Assembly (NCBI GenBank): GCA_964611385.1
Contig: CAZSXS010000008.1
Span: 1 to 56,409, forward strand
Reading direction: 5' to 3'
Length of the DNA: 56,409 nt
Origin: CAZSXS01 sp964611385
Lineage (GTDB): Bacteria; Bacillota; Clostridia; Lachnospirales; CAYPQA01
Shown: one piece after another, positions 36,619 through 43,992 of the stretch
Layout: every line of letters starts with the position of its first letter
How positions within the stretch are numbered: position 1 is the first letter of the stretch
The notes under the pieces: generated by a model
What the model was told of the DNA's origin: nothing
The model's input: the letters and a program-made list of their open reading frames with translations, nothing else
Databases searched by the model: none
Position numbers and translations under genes: made by a program

Positions 36619-38232
36619 ATGGAAAGTAAAAGATCTCAGGTCAATTTGGAACCAAGGGTTGATGGTACTTATATCATTATTGATAATGTAGAGGGCGCAG
36701 AGAAAATTACACGTAAGCAAGTTATGGAGCTGCTAGAAAAATACAATATCGCTGATATGGATTTTACTGCCATGAACGAAATTTTTAAGGATCAAGCCCC
36801 ACACATTGAAAAAAGGATTTCCGCGACAACGTCCTTCAAACAAATGGATGCCAAGGACGAAACCGTTACCGTTGAAACAACGGCTGATCACATGCAAGCG
36901 AGCATACGCTTTACACCTCCAAGCGGAGGGGGCAAGGCTCTGGATTTTGATGATGTGATGAAAGCGATTGAAGCAGCCGGAATCCGCTTTGGGATCATAA
37001 AAAATGATATCAAGCGCTTTGTAGAAAGCAAGACATATAATCAAAAACTTACCATTGCCCATGGTGAACATCCGATTAACGGTACAGACGGTAGCCTGCA
37101 GTTCCATTTTGACACGGCCAGTAAACCAGCCTCCCCCAAGGTCTTAGATACTGGTAAGGTAGATTTTAGAGATCTCGGACTTGTTAAGATGGCAACGACC
37201 AATCAACTGCTCGTTTCTGCTATCCCACCCACGGAAGGAACCAATGGCTGCGATGTTTTTGGCAGGCCTGTTAATGCGAAGGCCGGTAAACCAGTTCCAC
37301 CCATGCCTGCTGGTAAGGGCGTGACTATTTCCTCCGATAAACTCAGTGCATATGCTGCTTTTGATGGTCAGATTCTATATGTGAATAAAAAGGTTAGTAT
37401 CAACCCTGTTTTAGAAATTAAAGGGAACGTGGACAACTCCGTAGGCAATCTTGATTTTAACGGTGCGATTATGATTAAGGGTACGGTTTTGACAGGCTTT
37501 GTGATTAAGGCTGTGGGGAACATAGAAGTATATGGTGTTGTTGAAGGCGCTAAGTTGAAATCGGATGGACATATTTTCCTGTACAGCGGAATTCAGGGAT
37601 CCGACCGAGCCGAGATTGAAGCAGGGGGCAATATCACAGCTAAGTTTATTGAAAGCAGTAAGATTACTGCCGGAGGTGATATTGTAGCCGACAGTATTTT
37701 GCACAGCACGGTTAGCTGCGGCGGCAACCTGGATGTGGATGGCAAGAAGGGTCTTTTGGTTGGGGGCAGCTTTTTGGTCGGCAGAAGCTTGAAAGCGAAA
37801 AATATAGGCTCCACCATGGCCACTCCAACTGAAATCCAAATCGGGCATATGCCCAAAGAAATGGATCTCTACAACCAACTGAAAAATGAATTAGAGAAGA
37901 GCCGGAAAGCATATGATGATCAAGTAAAGATTGTAAATATGCTATCCGCTGGGAACATAGCCGAATTGCCTCAGGACAAGAAAAATATTTTGTTAAAGGC
38001 AATTAATTCTAAAAAACTGAGCCGGGATAAAATTATTTCCTTACAAAGTAGCATTAACGATCTTCTCAACGATCTGGAGGGCAACAAGCAAAGCAAGATC
38101 AGTGTAAGAGGGATTATTCGTCCTGGTGTGAAAGTCATGATCGGAAACGCAGTAATGATTATTCGTGATGACATACAAAACTGTGTCCTTATAAACAAAG
38201 AAGGTAAAGTTAGTATTCAACCATATATTTAG
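36619..38232 (+). CDS. FapA/DUF342 family polymer-forming protein
   Basis: A 537-residue protein with the FapA layout: an N-terminal domain, the conserved segment EGTNGCDVFGRPVNAKAGKP, a beta-helix of Gly/Ala/Asp-rich repeats (about 270-410, e.g. GGNITAKFIESSKITAGGDI), then a coiled coil. It is commonly encoded next to sigD in Firmicutes. Function is not settled; envelope or cell-polarity scaffolding has been suggested for relatives. ATG 36619 has GAGGTGAGG upstream; the GTG at 36610 is inside it. Confidence 0.85.
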   Translation: MESKRSQVNLEPRVDGTYIIIDNVEGAEKITRKQVMELLEKYNIADMDFTAMNEIFKDQAPHIEKRISATTSFKQMDAKDETVTVETTADHMQASIRFTPPSGGGKALDFDDVMKAIEAAGIRFGIIKNDIKRFVESKTYNQKLTIAHGEHPINGTDGSLQFHFDTASKPASPKVLDTGKVDFRDLGLVKMATTNQLLVSAIPPTEGTNGCDVFGRPVNAKAGKPVPPMPAGKGVTISSDKLSAYAAFDGQILYVNKKVSINPVLEIKGNVDNSVGNLDFNGAIMIKGTVLTGFVIKAVGNIEVYGVVEGAKLKSDGHIFLYSGIQGSDRAEIEAGGNITAKFIESSKITAGGDIVADSILHSTVSCGGNLDVDGKKGLLVGGSFLVGRSLKAKNIGSTMATPTEIQIGHMPKEMDLYNQLKNELEKSRKAYDDQVKIVNMLSAGNIAELPQDKKNILLKAINSKKLSRDKIISLQSSINDLLNDLEGNKQSKISVRGIIRPGVKVMIGNAVMIIRDDIQNCVLINKEGKVSIQPYI

Positions 38233-38243
38233 GAGGTGTCTCT

Positions 38244-38552
38244 TTGTCCATTCGTCCTGTGGATTTACAAATACTGGTTCAAAGAAGCGCTGAAACCTCC
38301 CAAGCTCACCATGATCCTTCTCGAGCGCAAGCAGCCCAACATCATTTTGCGGAGCATTTTAAAAAAGGGGTCGATCTAAAAGAGCAGCATGTAAATGAAA
38401 CAAACAAATCTGAGGAGCAAGCCATCAATAGAGACGGCAGAAATAAAAATTCTGGGGGTTCCTCCCAAAAGCGGTCGAATGAAAAAAATGAGATAAAAGA
38501 AAAAAAGCCTGCCGCTAAAAACAGCGACAGCTTTTATGATTTTAGTGTATGA
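38244..38552 (+). CDS. Small conserved protein following FapA
   Basis: A 102-residue, mostly hydrophilic and disordered Lys/Glu/Asn/Ser-rich protein from TTG 38244 with a very good AGGAGGTG site. Only the N-terminus MSIRPVDLQILVQRSAETSQ looks conserved in type; similar short proteins starting with this pattern follow sigD/DUF342 genes in other Firmicutes. No function is known to me. It overlaps no real gene, since the upstream start of the next ORF is rejected. Confidence 0.7.
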   Translation: MSIRPVDLQILVQRSAETSQAHHDPSRAQAAQHHFAEHFKKGVDLKEQHVNETNKSEEQAINRDGRNKNSGGSSQKRSNEKNEIKEKKPAAKNSDSFYDFSV

Positions 38553-38571
38553 GTACAGCGAGGTGTTTAAG

Positions 38572-39219
38572 TTGGATACTTTTCAGATTGTTGTATTCAT
38601 TACGGTTCTTATAGGAATCGTTTTGATTGTGGTAGCTCTGATATCCATGAAGGTACAAAAAAACAATTCCACGGATGACCTGTCTGGATTGAATGTCAAT
38701 AACACCATCGAAGCGATTCATCATTCCGTCAATGAAGCAGAACTGACTATTGATGAAATAGAAAAAACTTCAGAGCAAGTTTTGACTGAACTGGAATCTA
38801 AGTATCAGGAATTACTGTTTCTGTATTCTCTTGTGGATCAGAAGAAAGGTGATTTACTGGGCAAAGTGGATGTTCAAATCAATGAATCAAAGGATCGTAA
38901 GCCTGGTTCTGTGCCCTCTTCCTTTTCTTCTGTTTTTGAAGCTGCTCACTCAACCTCCTCTGCTCGTTCTGAGGCGGATAGAAACCGTTCTGTTACGGAT
39001 GCTACAGGTGCAGCCCGACCCCTTAAAAAAGAAAACCAGCTAGCTGCGAGCGGAGGCAGTTCTGCTAATGCGGCTACTCTTCTGAACAATCAGCGGTATA
39101 AAGATGTGATCGCTATGCAAAAGAAGGGGATGTCCTATAGTGAAATGGCAAAGACACTGGGGATCGGACAAGGGGAAGTAAAGTTGATTATTGATCTTGG
39201 AAAATTAGGAAGAAAATAG
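38572..39219 (+). CDS. SwrB-like DUF6115 membrane protein
   Basis: A 215-residue protein with one N-terminal helix (about 5-26), a coiled coil (about 45-90), a Ser-rich linker and a C-terminal helix-turn-helix-like block, YKDVIAMQKKGMSYSEMAKT then LGIGQGEVKLIIDLGK. This matches the SwrB/YlxL type encoded after sigD in Bacillus, where SwrB promotes flagellar gate activation. TTG 38572 has GAGGTG 8 nt upstream; ATG 38536 lies within the previous gene. Last gene before the operon terminator. Confidence 0.78.
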   Translation: MDTFQIVVFITVLIGIVLIVVALISMKVQKNNSTDDLSGLNVNNTIEAIHHSVNEAELTIDEIEKTSEQVLTELESKYQELLFLYSLVDQKKGDLLGKVDVQINESKDRKPGSVPSSFSSVFEAAHSTSSARSEADRNRSVTDATGAARPLKKENQLAASGGSSANAATLLNNQRYKDVIAMQKKGMSYSEMAKTLGIGQGEVKLIIDLGKLGRK

Positions 39220-39244
39220 ATGTCGAACGAATGAGTTTAAAGGC

Positions 39245-39266
39245 AGCTCTGAAGGAGAGCTTTTTT
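39245..39266 (+). terminator. Intrinsic terminator ending the flagellar operon
   Basis: AGCTCT (39245-39250), loop GAAGG and AGAGCT (39256-39261) run into six T residues (39261-39266). Placed 26 nt after the SwrB-like gene, it ends a transcription unit about 31 kb long that starts at 8327. Confidence 0.8.
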
Positions 39267-39292
39267 GTGAAAAGGGAGGAATAGGCGTATTC

Positions 39293-40264
39293 ATGAAATT
39301 TAGAAATTTAATGCTTGGACTTGGTATCGGTTTTGTTAGTCTTGGCGTTTTTCTCTATATGCTGATGGGTTTTGGCCTTCTTCCGAATCAAAAAGAGAAG
39401 CCGTCTTTGACCGACCAGCTGACTGATCAGCAAATTATTTCTCGTGCAAAGGACTTAGGTATGGTTTCTGCAGAGACGATAGCGGAGCAAAAGAGTCTTG
39501 GGAACGACGAGGAGATTATTGAAAAAGCGAAACAGCTAGGGATGACTTTCATTCCAACGCAAAACCAGGAGGATCTTTCCTTGGTAAAAGAGACTGAGGA
39601 CAGTGCAGAGATTGACGGAAGTGCAGCGACCTTGGAGGCTACTAATGATGGGCAGGATCTTGTCGTACAAACATTAGCAAGTGCAGAGGCGGGAGAGATA
39701 AAGCTGGAACCTCAAGCTTTGGAACTGAAAGCTTCGGAGTCAACTGATTCGAAGTCAACCGATTCTAAAGCAATTGCTTCAGAACCAATAGCCTCAGAAC
39801 CAATAGCTTCGGCATCTACAGAATCCGCAACGCAAAATCCGCCGTTGGTAATGCCAACGCCAGAAGCTCTTGCAACAGCTGCGCCCCTGGCAGAGACTGA
39901 TACACCAATACCTGTGGAAACGCTTGTGCCTCCGATAATGACAAGTACACCAGCGCCTGTGGTAACGCCAACTCCAGCTGCGACTACTAAACCGAAGCCT
40001 ACAGCAGCGGCTAAGCCCTCAAGCAATCCCCTTCAGGTTTCTGGTATGCTGACAACGGAATATTTTGAAATTACGATTCCTTATGGCAGCGCCACTTCTA
40101 CTGTGGGAAAGATTTTGGAGCAGTACGGATTGGTGAAGGATGGCAAGGATTTTGTTGACTATGTGGTAGATCAGGGCTATAGCCGTAAGATTTATACTGG
40201 CAAACGACAGATTCCCTTTGGATCTAGCTATGATGAAATCATCAAAATTCTTACCACAAAGTGA
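39293..40264 (+). CDS. Membrane-anchored protein with MltG/YceG N-terminal-like domain
   Basis: A 323-residue protein with one N-terminal helix (about 8-29), a long Ala/Thr/Pro/Ser-rich linker with short SEPIASEPIAS and DSKSTDSK repeats, and a C-terminal 65-residue domain. That domain starts FEITIPYGSATSTVGKILEQ and ends near FGSSYDEIIKILT, resembling the LysM-like first domain of MltG. The catalytic transglycosylase part with its Glu is missing, so it probably binds cell wall rather than cuts it. ATG has GGGAGG upstream. It starts just after the operon terminator. Confidence 0.65.
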   Translation: MKFRNLMLGLGIGFVSLGVFLYMLMGFGLLPNQKEKPSLTDQLTDQQIISRAKDLGMVSAETIAEQKSLGNDEEIIEKAKQLGMTFIPTQNQEDLSLVKETEDSAEIDGSAATLEATNDGQDLVVQTLASAEAGEIKLEPQALELKASESTDSKSTDSKAIASEPIASEPIASASTESATQNPPLVMPTPEALATAAPLAETDTPIPVETLVPPIMTSTPAPVVTPTPAATTKPKPTAAAKPSSNPLQVSGMLTTEYFEITIPYGSATSTVGKILEQYGLVKDGKDFVDYVVDQGYSRKIYTGKRQIPFGSSYDEIIKILTTK

Positions 40265-40353
40265 ATGGGAACTTGCAAGGCTTGAATATAGTGAATAGGA
40301 ATTGAATGATGTAGCCTGAATGCGTTCAGGACTGTATACTATTGGAGGTTAAG

Positions 40354-41757
40354 ATGCGGCAGTTCAAGACAGGGTTTATTTTGCTGATTGTGCTGAGTAT
40401 GCTCGGTATGCTGATGGGTTGTGATCAGGTAAAGGATACGTACAATAAGGTCAAGGAAAACGATAAGGTTCAATTTGTGATGCAAAAGGTCGGAGAATTC
40501 AAAGATGCCGTGGTCGAAAACAATCCTTTTAAAAAGGAGGAGAGGCCTCCTTCTATGGTCAGGCCCCCTGTGGTGATACCAGAGGAGGACTTGGCTAAGG
40601 GTCGTCCGATTCTTACCTTTGCTGCCCTTGCAGACCAAACCGGAACCACCAAAGGCCTGATTGACAAGCTGAATGCCGAAAATCAAAGCTTTTACGTGGA
40701 TTTGCAAGAGTATGCATTTACGGATAGTGCCTATTATAACTTGATTTCATATTCTAAGCTGGGAACTGGTACAGACTTTGATCTCTTTGAATTGGATCTG
40801 ACTTGGTGTGCGGAGTTCGCTGAAAAGGGATATTTGTTGGAGCTTGACAGTGCGGCTGTGAACATAGGGATTTCCCCCAACAGCTATGTGGGCATCGAAG
40901 GCGCACGGTACAACGGAAAGCTTTGGGGCATACCTAGAGAAATTACGTTGGACGTTTTGTTCTTTCGCAATGATCTCTCCGATCACCCCCCTTCCTCTTG
41001 GAGCGATTTGACTGCCCTTGCTAACAATGCCAAAGGCTCTGGTCTGGTGGATCAAGGAATTTTATTTGCAGGAGAGGTATCCGACAACCTTGTTTTTCAA
41101 ACCTTAAGCTTGATGTATTCCTATGGCGGTAGAGTACTGGATGGGGAGGGCAACATTGTTGTCAATTCCAATCAAAACAAAGCTGCCTTTGAAAAACTGA
41201 GGGAATTGTATCAATTGGATGGGAACAAGCAAGCGCTTTTTACCTTGAATCGAGGTGAGGCTGCCTCTGCGTTTGCTAACCAAAAGGTTCTTTTTATGCG
41301 CAATAAGCCCGAATACTGGAACACCATGGAAGGCTCCGCTTTACGGGCCGCTTTTTCGATCGCTCCACTGCCTCATAATGGGCCTTCAGGAGTGGATTTG
41401 ATTGGAGGACAGCTTGTTTGCATCAGCCCCTACAGCGAAAAGCAGGACTTAGCGTTGGAATTTTTGAAGATTTTGACAGGGAACGAGGCTCAGAAGCAAC
41501 TGGCTCTTTCCGGCAAGGTTCCGGCGCTCAAGATCGTCATGCAGGATGCAGATGTAAACGCCAAGTACCCTCTGTTTCAGACGGACGCTTTTCGTAAGCT
41601 GATTTCGAACGCGGTGATGCCTCCTTCTACCGTGAAGTATGCTTTGTTTAGCTACCGCTTTCAAGAGGAGGTTTCTAAGTATCTTTACTATGATTTGGAG
41701 ACGGACGTTTTGATGAGCAACTTGGAAAAGAGCTTGACGGAGTTATTTAAGAAATAA
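40354..41757 (+). CDS. Extracellular solute-binding lipoprotein (family 1-like)
   Basis: A 467-residue protein with a lipoprotein signal peptide; the lipobox LMGC places the lipidated Cys at residue 23. The mature part reads as a periplasmic-binding-protein fold: PILTFAALADQTGTTKGLID, then LWGIPREITLDVLFFRNDL in the hinge, and a C-terminal helical region. Its ligand is not clear. No permease or ATPase is adjacent; the next gene is malQ on the other strand. ATG 40354 has TTGGAGGT upstream; TTG 40342 is within that site. Confidence 0.8.
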   Translation: MRQFKTGFILLIVLSMLGMLMGCDQVKDTYNKVKENDKVQFVMQKVGEFKDAVVENNPFKKEERPPSMVRPPVVIPEEDLAKGRPILTFAALADQTGTTKGLIDKLNAENQSFYVDLQEYAFTDSAYYNLISYSKLGTGTDFDLFELDLTWCAEFAEKGYLLELDSAAVNIGISPNSYVGIEGARYNGKLWGIPREITLDVLFFRNDLSDHPPSSWSDLTALANNAKGSGLVDQGILFAGEVSDNLVFQTLSLMYSYGGRVLDGEGNIVVNSNQNKAAFEKLRELYQLDGNKQALFTLNRGEAASAFANQKVLFMRNKPEYWNTMEGSALRAAFSIAPLPHNGPSGVDLIGGQLVCISPYSEKQDLALEFLKILTGNEAQKQLALSGKVPALKIVMQDADVNAKYPLFQTDAFRKLISNAVMPPSTVKYALFSYRFQEEVSKYLYYDLETDVLMSNLEKSLTELFKK

Positions 41758-41766
41758 AGATCAACG

Positions 41767-41814
41767 AAAAAGGCGTTGTATATACCAGCAAGAGGGTATA
41801 TACAACGCCTTTTT
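41767..41814. terminator. Bidirectional terminator between the lipoprotein gene and malQ
   Basis: A 20-bp perfect inverted repeat: AAAAAGGCGTTGTATATACC (41767-41786) pairs with 41795-41814 around an 8-nt loop. It carries A and T runs on both sides, so it can stop transcription arriving from either convergent gene. Confidence 0.92.
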
Positions 41815-41823
41815 GATTTTTGC

Positions 41824-43563
41824 CTATGCTTCAACTGCTTCTGTCTGTGTCGTGTCTTCTTCGTCTTCCTTTTCTCTCAGACGGTTAAACAGCTTTGAAA
41901 GATACGCAAGCTCATTGGCTAAGTTCTCATGAAGCATGTCTTGGGTGAAGCGAAATTGCCAGCAATCGCCTTGCTTTCCTGGAATGTTCATGCGATCCTC
42001 TGAGTCCAGGCGCAATACATCCTGTATGGGTACGATGGCATAGTCCGCAATGCTAGAAAAGGCCAGGCGCATTAAATCTCCGGCTGGATCCTCACCTGAG
42101 ACGTTCATGTAGCGGCGGAAGTGATCCTTGATTTCATCCGACTCTGCTTGGTACCAGCCAAGCGTTGTGTCGTTGTCGTGGGTGCCGGTATAAACGATGG
42201 TGTTGGGGCTTTTGAAATTGTGAATTTGATAGGCGTTTATGGACTTGCAGTCAAAGGAAAATTGCAGAACCTTCATTCCTGGCAATTCCAACTCGTCCCG
42301 AAGGGCCTCGACTTCCTTGGTGATGATGCCCAAGTCCTCAGCCACAATCGGCAAGTCTCCCAGCTTTGCCTTGATATGGTCAAACAAGTCATGGCCAGGT
42401 CCTTTCACCCATTTCCCATTGATGGCGGTCTTTTCACCATACGGAACCGACCAGTAGGATTCAAACCCCCTAAAGTGATCTATCCTTAAGATATCTACAT
42501 CTTTTAGGGACATTTGAATGCGCTTGATCCAAAAGTCGTAACCCGTTTTTTTGTGGATGGGCCAATTGTAAAGCGGATTTCCCCAAAGCTGACCGGTTTC
42601 GCTAAAATAATCGGGAGGCACACCCGCAACACTGCTTGGGAAACCCTCCTCATCCAGGTAAAACAGCTCAGGATTTGCCCAGACATCGGAGGAGTCCATG
42701 GCCACAAAGATGGGGATGTCCCCCATGATGGTGATATCGTTTTCATGGGCATAGTTTTTGATCTTTCCCCATTCACAAAAAAACTCATACTGCAAAAATT
42801 TAAAGTATGCAATATCCTCTGACAGCTTCGCCGTCCATTGGCGGACGGCCTCCGGCTTGTGCTTTGCAATATCCTCCGGAAAGGAGGACCAGGCTGCCCC
42901 GTAAAAATAATCATCGCATTGCGCATCAGTCAGATATTTTTTGTTTTTCAGCTTGAAGCTTTTATACTCTGCTGTTTCAAAAGTGCCTGCCCTTTCCTTG
43001 ATGAAGTAGTTTTTAAGAGACATAAAAAGCGCAAAATCATCAAGCCAAAAGCTGTTCTCTTGACAAAAGGCTTCATATGCTTTGTTTTGGGCGCTTGTTC
43101 TGTGGGCTGCAAAGTTACCGAAGGCGATTTTGTAAATCTCATTCTTATAATTAATAACCGTGCCATAATCAACAGCCCGGGGGTCAAAGCTTAGCGTGCT
43201 GTAATCAAACTTTCTTCGCTTTTCTTCATTTCGCGTTTCTTCATTGGGCTTCGGCTCTGCTTGGCTTAGTTCCCCTAAACTCTTACAGCGGAGTTCGTCA
43301 CAGATTCCCTTCGGCAGGTACCCTTCCTCCTCCAGAATTTCTGGACTGATAAGCAAGGGATTACCGGCAAAGGTGGAAAAGCTTTGATAAGGAGAATCAC
43401 CGAAACTGGTGGGGCCTATGGGCAAAATTTGCCAAATGGCTTGCTTTGCTTTCTTCATAAAGTCAATGAACAATCGTGCTCCTTCTCCCAGATCACCGAT
43501 CCCATGAGGGCTTGGAAAGGATGTTGGGTGAGCCAATACCCCTGACAAACGTAAAAGCTTCAT
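41824..43563 (-). CDS. malQ: 4-alpha-glucanotransferase (amylomaltase, GH77)
   Basis: Transfers alpha-1,4-glucan chains, used in maltodextrin or glycogen metabolism. The 579 residues show the GH77 nucleophile D362 in RIDHFRGFESYW, acid/base E409 in IVAEDLG, and GTHDNDTTLGW. An insertion of about 18 charged residues (102-118, AEPKPNEETRNEEKRRK) interrupts the early barrel, and the C-terminal tail is acidic and Thr-rich. The ATG at 43563 has GGAGGTAAG upstream and a consensus promoter beyond it. Confidence 0.95.
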   Translation of the reverse strand: MKLLRLSGVLAHPTSFPSPHGIGDLGEGARLFIDFMKKAKQAIWQILPIGPTSFGDSPYQSFSTFAGNPLLISPEILEEEGYLPKGICDELRCKSLGELSQAEPKPNEETRNEEKRRKFDYSTLSFDPRAVDYGTVINYKNEIYKIAFGNFAAHRTSAQNKAYEAFCQENSFWLDDFALFMSLKNYFIKERAGTFETAEYKSFKLKNKKYLTDAQCDDYFYGAAWSSFPEDIAKHKPEAVRQWTAKLSEDIAYFKFLQYEFFCEWGKIKNYAHENDITIMGDIPIFVAMDSSDVWANPELFYLDEEGFPSSVAGVPPDYFSETGQLWGNPLYNWPIHKKTGYDFWIKRIQMSLKDVDILRIDHFRGFESYWSVPYGEKTAINGKWVKGPGHDLFDHIKAKLGDLPIVAEDLGIITKEVEALRDELELPGMKVLQFSFDCKSINAYQIHNFKSPNTIVYTGTHDNDTTLGWYQAESDEIKDHFRRYMNVSGEDPAGDLMRLAFSSIADYAIVPIQDVLRLDSEDRMNIPGKQGDCWQFRFTQDMLHENLANELAYLSKLFNRLREKEDEEDTTQTEAVEA

Positions 43564-43614
43564 TTTCTTACCTCCAAACGTTTTTTTATTGGATGTCTTA
43601 CGTAATTTAAACCC

Positions 43615-43642
43615 ATTATACCTTACTGGGACTTAATGTCAA
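43615..43642 (-). promoter_or_regulatory. Consensus sigma-A promoter of malQ
   Basis: Read on the minus strand, TTGACA (43642-43637), a 16-nt spacer and TATAAT (43620-43615) match the consensus at all twelve positions. It lies about 52 nt upstream of the malQ start. No clear catabolite-response (cre) dyad was recognised near it. Confidence 0.82.
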
Positions 43643-43734
43643 TTCAAATACGGAAGGCGTAAACCCAGCCCATGATCAGCTTTTTGACGAACCTAAACCG
43701 TACATAGGTTTATGGTGAATTTTTCAAAGAACCA

Positions 43735-43763
43735 TTTACACTTTGAAAAAGCTGTGTTAAAAT
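43735..43763 (+). promoter_or_regulatory. Sigma-A promoter of the polA operon
   Basis: TTTACA (43735-43740), a 17-nt spacer and TAAAAT (43758-43763). It faces polA, leaving a leader of about 200 nt that contains a terminator-like hairpin, a second hairpin and a short ORF. A TAAACC/GGTTTA dyad (43694-43712) lies 22 nt upstream and might bind a regulator. Confidence 0.65.
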
Positions 43764-43808
43764 CCATACCAACACAAGAACAAGGCCAATACAGGCGAAT
43801 AGGAAGTG

Positions 43809-43840
43809 GAGAAGGTGTTCTGGCACCTTCTCTTTATTAT
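43809..43840 (+). terminator. Attenuator-like hairpin in the polA leader
   Basis: GAGAAGGTG (43809-43817) pairs perfectly with CACCTTCTC (43824-43832) around TTCTGG, followed by TTTATTATAT. It lies 46 nt after the -10 box. The T run is interrupted by A, so termination may be partial. It could set the basal level of the polA-coaE operon or end a short RNA. Confidence 0.55.
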
Positions 43841-43899
43841 ATAGTATTTGTAGACTGACTAAGAATTACACAACAATTCATGGATTTAACGGAGGATAT

Positions 43900-43992
43900 A
43901 TGGAAAAAGCAAAGAGCGCTTTTTCCGTTTCTGATTTGAGTGCGCCAGAGGCAAAAATGGAGGTTCCCAATGAAAAAAGTCTTATTGATTGA
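43900..43992 (+). CDS. Short upstream ORF overlapping the polA start (leader peptide candidate)
   Basis: A 30-codon ORF from ATG 43900 with a strong GGAGG 4 nt upstream, ending TGA 43992, 23 nt inside polA in another frame. The peptide starts MEKAKSAFSVSDLS and contains no known motif. Its first codons form a hairpin, GGAAAAAGC (43902-43910) with GCTTTTTCC (43918-43926). Ribosomes finishing it could re-initiate at polA, or mask its start. Coding status is inferred only. Confidence 0.4.
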   Translation: MEKAKSAFSVSDLSAPEAKMEVPNEKSLID

